Below, in pieces: positions 1 to 11,111 of a stretch of 64,000 bases of DNA. Both the position numbers and the translations under genes were made by a program. The notes under the pieces are model-generated. The model was not told the origin of the DNA. It did no database searches and saw nothing but the letters and a program-made list of their open reading frames with translations. Source of the stretch: Macrostomum hystrix (taxonomy: Eukaryota; Platyhelminthes; Macrostomidae); the NCBI GenBank assembly GCA_950097015.1, contig CATNEN010000001.1, positions 26,075,001 through 26,139,000 of the forward strand, given 5' to 3'. Position 1 is the stretch's first letter, and every line of letters begins with the position of its first letter.

Positions 1-333
1 GTGTAGTTTATGGAATGTGTGTAGTTTAATGAATGTGTAGTATAGGGAATGTGTAGTTTAAGGAATGTGTAGTTTAGGGAATGTGTAGTTTAGGGAATGT
101 GTGTAGTTTAAGGAATGTATAGTTTAGGGAATCTGTAGTTTAGGGAATGTGTAGTTTAAGGAATGTGTTGTTAAGGAATGTGTAGTTTAAGGAATGTGTA
201 GTTTATGGAATGTGTAGTTTAGGGAATGTGTAGTTTAGGGAATGTGTGTAGTTTAAGGAATGTATAGTTTAGGGAATCTGTAGTTTAGGGAATGTGTAGT
301 TTAAGGAATGTGTAGTTTAGGGAATCTGTAGTT

Positions 334-450
334 GCCAGGCGATACTCAATCTGAGCTTGCAGGCGGCCCGATGGTCCACTGAGGATTCGCGCGCGCTGTT
401 TCCTGTTTTTTCCCAGCAAAGTTTCGAGTGTTTAATTCTACCAGCCGTAG
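334..450. repeat. 117-bp segment embedded in the 16-bp array, copy 1
   Basis: A GC-richer segment starting GCCAGGCGATACTC and ending ACCAGCCGTAG, flanked on both sides by 16-bp units. By eye it is identical to the copies at 1140-1256 and 1612-1728, so array and segment have been amplified together. Confidence 0.95.
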
Positions 451-1139
451 AATGTATAGTTTAGGGAATGTGTAGTTTAAGGAATGTGTAGTTTAGGGAA
501 TGTGTAGTTTAAGGAATGTGTAGTTTAAGGAAAGTGTAGTTTAAGGAATGTGTAGTTTAAGGAATTTGTAGTTTAGGGAATCTGTAGTTTAGGGAATGTG
601 TAGTTTAGGGAATATGTAGTTTAATGAATGTGTAGTTTAGGGAATGTGTAGTTTAAGGAATGTATAGTTTAGGGAATCTGTAGTTTAGGGAATGTATAGT
701 TTAGGGAATGTGTAGTTTAGGGAATATGTAGTTTAATGAATGTGTAGTTTAAGGAATGTGTAGTTTAAGGAATGTGTAGTTTAAGGAATGTGTAGTTTAT
801 GGAATGTGTGTAGTTTAAGGAATGTGTAGTTTAGGGAATGTGTAGTTTAAGGAATGTGTAGTTTAGGGAATGTGTGTAGTTTAAGGAATGTATAGTTTAG
901 GGAATGTATAGTTTAGGGAATGTGTAGTTTAAGGAATGTGTAGTTTAGGGAATCTGTAGTTTAAGGAATGTATAGTTTAGGGAATATGTAGTTTAATGAA
1001 TGTGTAGTTTAGGGAATGTGTAGTTTAGGGAATGTGTAGTTTAGGGAATGTGTGTAGTTTAAGGAATGTATAGTTTAGGGAATCTGTAGTTTAGGGAATG
1101 TGTAGTTTAAGGAATGTGTAGTTTAGGGAATCTGTAGTT

Positions 1140-1256
1140 GCCAGGCGATACTCAATCTGAGCTTGCAGGCGGCCCGATGGTCCACTGAGGATTCGCGCGC
1201 GCTGTTTCCTGTTTTTTCCCAGCAAAGTTTCGAGTGTTTAATTCTACCAGCCGTAG
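1140..1256. repeat. 117-bp segment embedded in the 16-bp array, copy 2
   Basis: Same 117 bases as copy 1, 806 bp further on. The flanking array units (CTGTAGTT before, AATGTATAG after) are also the same, so the amplified unit is larger than the 117 bp. Confidence 0.95.
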
Positions 1257-1611
1257 AATGTATAGTTTAGGGAATGTGTAGTTTAAGGAATGTGTAGTTT
1301 AAGGAATGTGTAGTTTAAGGAATGTGTAGTTTATGGAATGTGTGTAGTTTAATGAATGTGTAGTATAGGGAATGTGTGTAGTTTAAGGAATGTATAGTTT
1401 AGGGAATCTGTAGTTTAGGGAATGTATAGTTTAGGGAATGTGTGTAGTTTAAGGAATGTATAGTTTAGGGAATCTGTAGTTTAGGGAATGTGTAGTTTAG
1501 GGAATGTGTAGTTTAGGGAATGTGTGTAGTTTAAGGAATGTATAGTTTAGGGAATCTGTAGTTTAGGGAATGTGTAGTTTAAGGAATGTGTAGTTTAGGG
1601 AATCTGTAGTT

Positions 1612-1728
1612 GCCAGGCGATACTCAATCTGAGCTTGCAGGCGGCCCGATGGTCCACTGAGGATTCGCGCGCGCTGTTTCCTGTTTTTTCCCAGCAAAGT
1701 TTCGAGTGTTTAATTCTACCAGCCGTAG
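1612..1728. repeat. 117-bp segment embedded in the 16-bp array, copy 3
   Basis: Same 117 bases again, 472 bp after copy 2. The shorter spacing shows that the number of 16-bp units between segments varies. Confidence 0.95.
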
Positions 1729-2874
1729 AATGTATAGTTTAGGGAATGTGTAGTTTAAGGAATGTGTAGTTTAAGGAATGTGTAGTTTAAGGAATGTGTA
1801 GTTTATGGAATGTGTGTAGTTTAATGAATGTGTAGTATAGGGAATGTGTAGTTTAAGGAATGTGTAGTTTAGGGAATGTGTGTAGTTTAAGGAATGTATA
1901 GTTTAGGGAATGTATAGTTTAGGGAATGTATAGTTTAGGGAATGTGTAGTTTAGGGAATGTGTGTAGTTTAAGGAATGTATAGTTTAGGGAATGTGTAGT
2001 TTAGGGAATATGTAGTTTAATGAATGTGTAGTTTAAGGAATATGTAGTTTAAGGAATGTGTAGTTTAAGGAATGTGTAGTTTATGGAATGTGTGTAGTTT
2101 AAGGAATGTGTAGTTTAGGGAATGTGTAGTTTAAGGAATGTGTAGTTTAGGGAATGTGTGTAGTTTAAGGAATGTATAGTTTAGGGAATGTATAGTTTAG
2201 GGAATGTGTAGTTTAAGGAATGTGTAGTTTAGGGAATCTGTAGTTTAAGGAATGTATAGTTTAGGGAGTATGTAGTTTAATGAATGTGTAGTTTAGGGAA
2301 TGTGTAGTTTAAGGAATGTGTAGTTTAGGGAATGTGTGTAGTTTAAGGATTGTATAGTTTAGGGAATCTGTAGTTTAGGGAATGTATAGTTTAGGGAATG
2401 TGTAGTTTAGGGAATGTGTAGTTTAGGGAATGTGTAGTTTAGGGAATATGTAGTTTAATGAATGTGTAGTTTAAGGAATGTGTAGTTTAGGGAATGTGTG
2501 TAGTTTAAGGAATGTGTAGTTTAGGGAATCTGTAGTTTAGGGAATGTATAGTTTAGGGAATGTGTAGTTTAGGGAATATGTAGTTTAGGGAATGTGTAGT
2601 TTAGGGAATATGTTTTTCTTTGGAGTGTGTAGTTTGGGGAATGTTTTTTGTGTGGAGTGTGTAGTGACTGATAAAACTGAGAATGTCAACAGCAGCCCCA
2701 ATTTAATCATGTTTTTGTCTGCTCAGAGAAAAATTGCAGCCAATCGAGACTTAGCCCGGAACCGGTTGGGACAATGCCGGAAATATCGTTGCTTGTCATT
2801 TTATTCTGAAAACACCTGACGAAAATCATTCTCGAATCCTTGGATTGCTCGAGCTTTAACTAATTAAAACTGGC

Positions 2875-2965
2875 GAGCCACCTGGGACTCAACTCGCGAT
2901 GTGCTCAGTCATGTCTCACTGTCGCTTGATGCTCAGTTCGGCAATTAACCCAACAGGTGTAGAGT
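2875..2965 (-). mobile_element. Degenerate tRNA-like (SINE) fragment
   Basis: On the minus strand an A-box-like TGGGTTAATTGCCGA is followed about 45 bases later by a degenerate B box, GAGTTGAGTCCCAGG. The spacing suits a tRNA-derived SINE head. The sequence is too degenerate to assign a parent tRNA. Confidence 0.3.
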
Positions 2966-3254
2966 TCAGAAGTGCCTCTTAAGATTGTCGATTCGCACCT
3001 GTCAATCTGTTGTTGTCTGTCTAAAATTTAGCTGTGAATTATTGAAATTCCATTTTCGGTCTGCGCATTCGTTGCGGGCCAACCTCCAAGGCACTGTGAA
3101 AGTGTACACTGCCTGACGATGAGAAAGTCAAAGCAGATGTATACACTCCCCTATGTGCTCAGGAGTCAGCGAAATGGGCAGAATTGCCTCCTCGCTGGCT
3201 GCGGGTCTAGTGCCACCAGTTGATGTCCCATTGCCCCGCAGCCCTCCCACTTCG

Positions 3255-3400
3255 TAACAAATGGAGTTGTAAGAGCGTCTGACTCAGCGACTTGATGGTC
3301 GTGGGTTCGATTCCCGACTTCCGATTCCCGATTGGATGTGGCGTCCATGGACTGAGCAGCCGTACGCAGCCTTCAGGTGCGCTGCGCAAAAATTAATAAA
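3255..3400 (+). mobile_element. tRNA-derived SINE-like repeat
   Basis: GTTGTAAGAGCGTCTGACT resembles a tRNA D-arm/A box. After a variable-arm-like stretch comes a perfect B box, GGTTCGATTCC. A non-tRNA body (GCAGCCGTACGC) and an AT-rich tail near 3390-3410 follow, which is SINE layout rather than a functional tRNA. The acceptor stem does not pair cleanly. Confidence 0.5.
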
Positions 3401-3894
3401 ATTATTGTAAAGAACAGACAGGCGAGATTTTGTGAGCGTGGCGAATCCCTACTCAAATGACTCAAATATTGTCTGAGTCTGTCCTGTAAGTTCAAGTGTT
3501 TGCAGTCTCAGATTAAATTTCGAGTTTCGCTAAGCTGACGACAAACGAACTGTCCCGGCTGTCATTTTGTCAAGCCTTAGCCCCATCGCTTATAGAGAGA
3601 ATCTGAGCAACCCGAGAACCGGTGATCAACCGGCTGAGGAAGTGAGAAAACGGAATTCGCTTGTCGGATTTGGATATTTTCGCATCGCTTCAATAATCCG
3701 TAGCCCTTTTTCAAAGTCTTTAAAATACAGAAATGCACTAAATATGGCGAGTATGATCGCGGCATCATGTGATGTCTTCGTATGATTTATGAATCTTTTA
3801 GATTGCTTTTAAAAGCATATCTTATATTGCTCACTTCTACATTGTGTACCCTTGCATTTAGATAAAGGTACGAGTATTTCCCTTGATGAAAAGT

Positions 3895-4300
3895 ACTTTC
3901 CTGTCTCCCTATCTCCTCTTCTGAGTCTCACCTTTCTCTCCCCATGTGAGTCTCCCCATTCTCCTCCTCTGAGTCTCCCCATTCTCCTCCTCTGAGTCTT
4001 CCCATTCTCCTCCTCTGAGTCTCCCCATTCTCCTCCTCTGAGTCTTCCCATTCTCCTCCTCTGAGTCTCCCCATTCTCCTCCTCTGAGTCTTCCCATTTT
4101 CCTCCTCTGAGTCTTCCCATTCTCCTCCTCTGAGTCTTCCCATTCTCCTCCTCTGAGTCTCCCCATTCTCCTCCTCTGAGTCTTCCCATTTTCCTCCTCT
4201 GAGTCTCCCCATTCTCCTCCTCTGAGTCTTCCCTTTCTCCTCCTCTGAGTCTCCTCCTTATCCTCCTCTGAGTCCCCCTTTCTCCTCCTCTGAGTCTCTC
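3895..4300. repeat. 23-bp minisatellite
   Basis: About 17 tandem copies of a 23-bp pyrimidine-rich unit containing GAGTCTCCCCATTCTCC. C/T variants at one position alternate between copies. The 271-codon and 132-codon minus-strand frames across it are by-products of the repeat. Confidence 0.95.
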
Positions 4301-5639
4301 CCGCCACCCCTCGCAGACTCCCATAAACTGCCCCTCAACATCTCTCTTCCCATACTTGTGAGTCAGATTTCCGGTCCCAGCTGCCTCCTTTAGCCGGGCG
4401 GCAACTAAAAATGGTTCTCCCCCTGGCTTCTTTCTCCGTCTTTCTTTCCTTTTCATCTCATTGTCAATGCTGCAGGAAGCTGTCACACAGCTGCTCTCGC
4501 AGTCTCCAGCAAGTCGCAGAAAGTGAGGCTCCAAAGCAGACTTTTGCCCAATTGAATTTTGCGCCAACCAAAACGGCTCATGTGGCCATTGTGGTGTCGC
4601 AAAGGGCTGCTTCTGCATCCGCAATGTCTGCTTTTAGTCTACAAGTTTTCCATGGACGGGTAGACACGCGTCTCATTGCGCACAAGTGTCCGCCCATGTA
4701 CTCCGGCTAAAGCCTGGCAAAAGCGAGAGTCCATTTCCATGAAACTCCTTGTCTTCCGTGACTGCAATCTATTTGCGAAACTTGGCAAAGAAGATTGACT
4801 GAAACTGCTAGCTAGGGGAATGGCAGGGACGACTGTTTAATATCCGCTGCTGCTGCTGCCGCTTCTTGCACTACTATTGAGACTTTTTAGAAAAGTGCTT
4901 CTGGAAGACGAAGAGGTGTGGCGCATAGAGGAGAGCGAGTGGAAAATGAGGCACTGGAAGTGAAACCAGGGGTAACAATTATGGACAATTTCCACAGAAC
5001 TGGTGGCTGAGACTGGCTCAGAAAATCAATTGTTTCTCTATCGCTATAGCAGCAGAACTCGCTACATGCTCAATAAGCTGTCAGCCCTGGCCCCATTCCC
5101 AGGTAGTCCAGGTCCAGGTATCGATGGCTGACGGGAGCTGAAAACCCGCAAGCAATTTCCCAAACTGCCTGTCCTCAGCCAGAGTGAAAGAAAGAGTAAA
5201 AAAAAGCTACCAGGTTGAGTAGAGCATCAGCTGCACGGACTCAAGCAGCAGAGAGTCATCAAAAGAATTTGAAAAGCATCCATCATTTTAGCCTGCCAAA
5301 GCGCCCAATTGTGGATCGATATTTTAAAGCAAAGGTTTCTAAAGGTGCATTGTGGAAATGCTTTAAACAAATCGATGCATACTTTGGAACTACAACTGGA
5401 TACGCGCCTTTTGAGGACCAGGCTAAGCTAGAACTAAAATGTACTCAGTGCTAGGTTTAGGCGTCCATCAATGATAGCTCGTTGATAGTATTGACCATAG
5501 ACTATAGAGATTGACCAACCACAAGCGAGAAATGACCAGAGGTCGTACCAAATGGAAGTTATTTGGCTAGACATTCAACTGTTACGCTCGTATGACAGAA
5601 TATCATGCATTTCTCATAAAAGAATTCCCGCATTATGCA
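4301..5639. other. No recognisable gene
   Basis: Mixed-composition DNA. An open frame at 5215-5454 (79 codons) has no ATG-led context or family resemblance that I recognise. Short (CTG)n-like stretches lie near 4850. Confidence 0.5.
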
Positions 5640-6090
5640 TTCGGAGTACACTAATGGTGTTTATAGGGTATTGCAATGGTCTATAAGGTTTAGCAATGGT
5701 CTTTAGGGTATTTAAATGGTTTTAAGCTGTAAAAACGGTCTTCAGGGTGTCACTATGATCTTAAGGCTGTAACAACGGTCTTTAGGGGGTCACAATGATC
5801 TTTAGGGTGTCACAATGATCTTTAGGGTGTCACAACGGTGATTAGGGTGTAACAAAGGTCTTTAGGGTGTCACCATGATCTTAAGGCTGTAATAACGGTC
5901 TTTAGGGTGTTACAACGGTCTTTAGGGTGTTACAAAGGTTTTTAGGGTGTTACAAAGGTCTTTAGGGTGTTACAAAGGTCTTTAGGGTGTCACTTTGATC
6001 TTAAGGCTGTAATAACGGTCTTTAGGGTGTTACAACGGTCTTTTAGGGTGTAAAAACGGTCTTTTAGGGTGTAACAACGGACTTTTGGCA
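5640..6090. repeat. 20-bp minisatellite
   Basis: About 22 degenerate copies of a 20-bp unit near GGTCTTTAGGGTGTTACAAA. Variants change TTACAAA to TCACAAT or TAACAAC. Copies are more diverged than in the other arrays, suggesting an older array. Confidence 0.92.
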
Positions 6091-6823
6091 CACTGAATCT
6101 CAGGTCATAACGCTGCTCAAAGCAGTATGACCGGATTTGTGATAGATGATCAATAAAATGAGTCATATTTTGTTTGAAATAGTCGTCAAGGCCGTTCGCT
6201 TTGATGCAGCTGATGAAAAACTGAACAAGCATTCGAAATCGACGCCATGGAAATACCTGCTGATTGCAGCTGTGACAAGCCTATAAATAGACGTATAAAT
6301 ACGAGCTAGATAGTCGCAGATTCTCAGATTACCTGATAGCGCCTGCATTCAAGGCAGCTGAAATGCAGTTAAAGCAATTCTTTCTGGGGTATATAGGAGG
6401 AGACAAATAGGTGCAGTGATCAAGGAAGGCTATTGTGTCACACTGCAACTGTCTAAGCCTTAGTTGGTCTCTAACTAGGCGAGTGTGAATGGTTTTTAAA
6501 TAGAAATGTTTCGCCTATTTCCAATCGCCTAGAGATGCAGCGAAATTTCGCTATATTTGTCGCACTGTTGATTTGGTATCGCGTCAATTTTGGCCTATCG
6601 ATCTGAATTAAAAAAATGTTCATCGCCCATTCAGTATCTTGTTAGGCACTCCAGGGCAGCAAATGCTAATGATTGGACTGTCGACGGTTTGACGGGACAA
6701 CTGAATATTTGTTGTTGTTGAATCGTTGAATATCTCTACGATGCCGATGTTTTGTGATTTTGCAAATTGTTTCATCGAAAAGCGAAAAATTGAAATATAT
6801 TTAATTGTTCAATATTTTAACAG
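6091..6823 (+). other. Probable intron or upstream region of the membrane-protein gene
   Basis: No coding signal is seen. The stretch ends in an AT/pyrimidine-rich run and TTTTAACAG at 6815-6823, which looks like a 3' splice site for the exon that follows. Confidence 0.45.
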
Positions 6824-8253
6824 CTGCAGAACAAAAAAGAGGGTATTTGAAATACTCCCGTGATCTGCATACTGTCAAACATCTGGCTTATCTCATAGAT
6901 CCAACCCCTCACAATGCCTCTCAGCGCCTGCTGTTCCGACAGCCCAAGGTCACGAAAGTGTATCCGGACGCAGACGGACAAGTCCAGCCGAACTCGGTCA
7001 ACAGTGGTCCCGGGCCATTGTCCACCGATGCAGCCAGGGGCACGCGGAAGCTTCTGGCGAGCTTCGACTCGGACGAGAGCGCCTACCAGAGCGGCAACAG
7101 CAGCCCGGCGGCGGGCGGGCCTCAGCCAGCGACTGTTGGCGCCGATGAGACAGCTTCGACATCGACGGTGCTGACCATTGCGTCAGGAGTGTCTCCCAAG
7201 TCGGCGCTGGAACGGCTCACACCGCTGGATGGCGAACCGGCTGTCGCAGGTAGCGAAGGCACCGCCTCACTCGGCTGCACCGAGTTGGGAGAAATTCGAA
7301 CCATCAAGCCGTCTGAGGCCAATGAGCAGCCGGCGCAGACAGGTGGGCAGGCACTGCAGGAGTGCAGCAACTGCCAGAAGACCGCAGCCATCAGGACTGT
7401 CAGCGGTAGGTGCGTGCACTTCTCCAACGAGAATCCGCTGTCTGATATTGCTAGCGAGGCTGACGCGGATGTCGGAGAGGACGAGGAAAATGAAGTCGAT
7501 GATGATGAAGGTGACGAGCCGACAACGTCGGCAGTCACGGAAGCCGAGTTTCGCGACCGTTTGAAGCGCCTCTTCGGACTGCAGCATCGGCCAAGCGAGG
7601 ACACAGCATCCGCGTCCGCCTCGGGTGCCGCCGACGCATCCGGCTCCGCCGCGTCCATCGACCAAGACTCCAGCGTGGACCTGCGCCAGCATCCAAGTCA
7701 GCAGCACCGGCTGCAGTCAGCCGCGGGCCCCTCACGGTCTCGACGCCAGAGCCTGGCCGCTCGAATCTTCGGCCGCCTCCCAACTGCGCTTGGCGGTCGA
7801 CGACGCAGCGACGCTGACGATGAGTCCCGCGTCGGCTCCGCGGCGGACCTCGGCTCCGAGGCCACCGGCTCCACCACTGGCGGCCTGTGCAACATCTGCG
7901 GCGAGCCCAACTGCGAGGCGCACGCCGACTTCGACGACCAGTGCTGGCCTCGGCGGCAGCTGCGGCTGCTCGGCTGCTACAAGACCAAGGAGGAGCGCGA
8001 GCGCGCCCAGATGCTGGAGAACAACCTGGTGGCGCGTGTCACCACCATCATTGTCGTGCTAATCATCCTGGGCCTCATAATCGGCCTGATTGTGTTGGCC
8101 AGCACCGCCCCGTCTTCTTCGTCCTCGACATCTACGACTACAACGTCGAGTACGACGAGAGCAACGACCAGCACCACGAGAGCAACGACCAGCACGACTG
8201 GAGCGACCACCGCAACGGCGCCAACAGCGCAAACTACAAATTTTTCGGGTTAA
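6824..8253 (+). CDS. Terminal exon of an unidentified single-pass membrane protein
   Basis: The frame is open for about 476 codons and ends at TAA 8251-8253. No ATG occurs before a Met about 400 codons in, and the exon follows TTTTAACAG, so it is read as a last exon entered in phase 1. Codon use is GC3-rich, typical of real coding sequence, unlike the flanks. Visible parts in order: a Ser/Ala/Gly-rich low-complexity region; an acidic run (DEENEVDDDEGDE) near the middle; a basic patch (RSRRQSLAARIFGRLP); a Cys cluster (CNICGEPNCEAH then DDQCW); a charged stretch (KTKEERERAQ); one hydrophobic span (TTIIVVLIILGLIIGLIVLA) about 50 residues from the end; and a Ser/Thr-rich mucin-like tail. By the positive-inside rule the large N-terminal part is probably cytoplasmic and the Ser/Thr tail extracellular. 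I do not recognise the family. Upstream exons are not identified. Confidence 0.7.
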
Positions 8254-10641
8254 GTCGCTCCTCGGATGACTACATCTTGTTGCTCTTGTCTTTCTCGTTT
8301 ATTTTGAATATTTTTTTCCGAGTAAATAGTTTTTTTAGAGTCAGTGGCAAGAGAAGGACCTGCAAACTGAAGTTTGTTGTGCTGCGTAAAACCTTACCGC
8401 TTTCGTAGCGATTGTGAATTTTGTTTTCATTAGCGTACCGCCTGCAGCACAGTATTTGCTGACACCTGCTTGTCACTCGCCGTACACTCTACTGACAACA
8501 CTGGTATGAGTAGAAACTCACACAAACTTCAGTTTTAATTGTAGACACTAATAACTGAGTTCTCGGTTTGAATGCCTCAGCTTTATATTGCGTTTCTTGT
8601 CAACGGTTTTGCGCGACCTCAACTTGTTGCAACTAATCAGTCCCAGTGAATTCCATACTCAACCAAGACAATGTCACCCTATTGGATGTAACTTGCTTGT
8701 TCTGAATGTTTGTATATACTGTCCTGTCCTATCCAGTGTAAAAAACTACTATGGGGAGATTTGGGCCATAAAAACCTTTGTTCGAGCTGGAGACTGCTGC
8801 TAGGAGTTCGAATCCCAGCCACAAAGATAAAATGTGTCCTTGCGCGAGATAATTAATTATAAAGTGTTTCAGTTAACGCAGCTTTAATGGGTACCAGCGT
8901 TCCCCCAGTCAATGTACTGAACAGCTGTACGAGTACAAAACCTTGCACAGCCGGGAAACATATACCTTGCCACCTCACGGACAGCTAGCCTTGACAAAGC
9001 TTTTCTTTGTCTTCAATCATTAAAGACCTTGTATTTAGTCTAGATTTTATTTTGCTTATTGTAAAGCACGCGCAGAGATTAAAAAATATTTTGCGAATTC
9101 CGCACTGCACTGACGTTGATTCCAGAAAGTTTGAAATGTGATTTTTTCTTTTTTAAAATTGCATGCATGCAATTAAAGACATAAGAGTATCAAGTCATAT
9201 TTAAGAGCTAAAAAGGCCGTCTCAAAGTGTAACTTTGAATCTTGAGTAATGACCTAAATAATTAGGTCTAACAAATAGATAGTGACGAATACGTTTTTCA
9301 GATCGTTAATATATATTTGTTATAATTTTCAATTTCAAAATGTTGGTTACATCATTCAAATTCGACCAAATAGAGCGTAGACAGAAGTCGAATTGAAAAC
9401 GTTTAAACATGCAAAAAACTTGATAAGCCGAGTTGACTACCAGCTAAATTTCAAAATAGCGTTAAATATATATTACAGAATCGCATACACAATGTCGGCG
9501 AGTGGCTAATATAATGCACGAGCCTCATTGGTCTGCCGGAAATGTCTGTACTCTTCGTCAATCGATCACTTATTTTATTCTGAGCCTCACTTTTCAATCA
9601 ACACGTATATTTCTCTTCTATGTATAGCTCTTCTTCTGGTTAAAAATTTGGAAATTAAGCACTAAGTTGACTAACTAAAACTACAAGTACAAGTATATAT
9701 TTAATGCCGGACTTGAAAATGTTCTAAATATTACATTTTCAATCGAAACTCAGTCAGAATTAACAAAATCGCCAGTGAATTCTAAAAAATATTCTGCGCG
9801 ATAAAAATTGGAAAATATAGTTTTCTAAAAAGCAATCCATTGTACATTACGACACATACAAAAGATACACACAAGGTGCATATTTCATGTACCACAGAAC
9901 AATAGTACAGTAAGTGAGCCATATTTTTACAATTCCAAATCTGTAAAAAAGTAAATAAACGTCACTTCTTTATTCAATTTAACAAAAACTGGAAATAAAA
10001 GTAGTTTTTTAATGCTAATTTAATTTCTTTAAACAACTAAAATGTGTTACTTTGAAAGTTTCATATCAGTTATCTATAAAAAGTTCCTATACATAGTATA
10101 GGCGTAGCTTTAGGGAGAAATTTTTCATATTAATTTAAACCCGTGTCAAAAAACATAATTTCTACTTAAAATATTGATCAGTTCAATCATATATATACTT
10201 TAATTTAATCTTCAGAAAACTGTATTTACATATTTTTTTAAATCTTAACTGATTAAAGAAGTTCTATGATACAAATTCATTTTTATTTAATTTTGGAGTT
10301 GTAACATTTTCAGAAATTTTGAGAGAACCAAACAAAATTTGTCATTCCGCTTAAAAATCTGACTTTTTACGCACTGATTTCAAATGTATTGTTCACTTTA
10401 GGATATTCTACATCTAGTTTATTTCCGCGCTAAAAAGTCTCTAAAATAGGTCAGCTTTCTGGCCTTTTTCAGTATAGCTTCCACTTTTTTCGTTTTTCGC
10501 ATCAAGTTGCACATAAATTGGTGCTTCCAGTAAAATAAACTACCATGGAAATATTTCAGTTCGTCTAAAAAATTCGTTGGCGCTTTAATACAACGATTGC
10601 AAGATACGAGTAAAATTGTTAAAAGTACACGGCAAACCTCC
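8254..10641. other. AT-rich intergenic DNA (3' flanks of two convergent genes)
   Basis: It lies between the + strand membrane-protein exon and the stop of the - strand K+ channel, so both 3' UTRs should lie here. It is strongly AT-rich after 9000. No further coding exon or array is seen. One tRNA-like fragment is listed separately. Confidence 0.6.
8755..8960 (+). mobile_element. tRNA-derived SINE-like fragment
   Basis: A clear B box, GAGTTCGAATCCCAGC, lies at about 8806-8822 with a weak A-box region (TTTGGGCCATAAAAAC) upstream. A non-tRNA body and ATTAATTATAAAG follow. It is probably a decayed SINE. Confidence 0.4.
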
Positions 10642-11111
10642 TCACAGATCGCTAGTAGGCAGGCCTGATGAAGACTGACCCGATGTCACGTGATACTCGC
10701 CAGACGTCGACGCTGGGCCTCCGCCGCTGACTGAGTTCTGTTGGCCGCCCAGCAGCGGCTCGGAGTGCTTGGAGCAGCGCCTGCCGCCGCTTCCACCGCC
10801 GGCGCCGACACCGCCGTCCTTGGAGCGCAGCTTCAGCCGCTTCTTCCAGTAGGCCTTGCCGAGCTTCTCGGACTGGTGCGCGTGGGTGGCGCTCTCGGCC
10901 ACCAGCTTGCGCATGCGCTTGACCTTGCCGCCGGCGAAGCTGTTGACTTTAGCCAGCAGTGCCTTCGTTGCGTACTCCTGCACGGAGCTCTTGGACACGT
11001 GCACAATCTGGGAGTGCGAGTAGTACAGCATGAAGTGGTTCACTAGGATGGGCACGGTGAATGCGATCAGCAGCAGGCCGCTCAGAGCGCAGGCTGAGCC
11101 GACGATTCTAC
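10642..11111 (-). CDS. Kv channel exon 5: S6 and C-terminal tail
   Basis: It starts after CCTCGCCAG (acceptor, minus strand) with GT completing a Gly codon, then RIVGSACALSGLLLIAF leads into TVPILVNHF, the S6 helix and its hinge. The remainder is a cytoplasmic tail of about 120 residues, rich in Lys/Arg (KKRLKLRSK), then Gly/Ser, with no recognisable domain. It ends at the stop at 10642-10644. Confidence 0.88.

Larger units (their letters stand above)
1..2650. repeat. 16-bp minisatellite array (runs off left edge)
   Basis: About 150 tandem copies of a 16-bp unit close to GTGTAGTTTAGGGAAT, with TTAAGG/TTAGGG, TGTG and CTG/TATG variants. The array is already running at base 1 and decays near 2600-2650. 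It is interrupted three times by the same 117-bp non-repeat segment. No gene is seen inside. Confidence 0.97.
2651..3894. other. Unique DNA with two tRNA-like repeat fragments, no gene
   Basis: Short open frames here lack coding character. The stretch holds two tRNA-like segments (listed separately) and otherwise unremarkable AT-moderate sequence. Confidence 0.6.

Noticed and set aside
1-1740. CRISPR-like alternation of repeats and unique segments
   Set aside because: The 'unique' segments are one identical 117-bp sequence and the repeats are contiguous 16-bp units; the context is eukaryotic.
3255-3345. Functional tRNA gene
   Set aside because: The B box is perfect, but the acceptor stem does not pair and a SINE-like body follows.
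5215-5454. 79-codon open frame as a gene
   Set aside because: No ATG in good context, no motif, no splice support.
6805-6823. Translation start at 6805
   Set aside because: The triplet is TTG, not ATG, and it lies in the pyrimidine/AT-rich tract before a splice acceptor.
7122-7783. Minus-strand frames opposite the membrane-protein exon
   Set aside because: Shadow frames caused by GC3-rich codons on the + strand.
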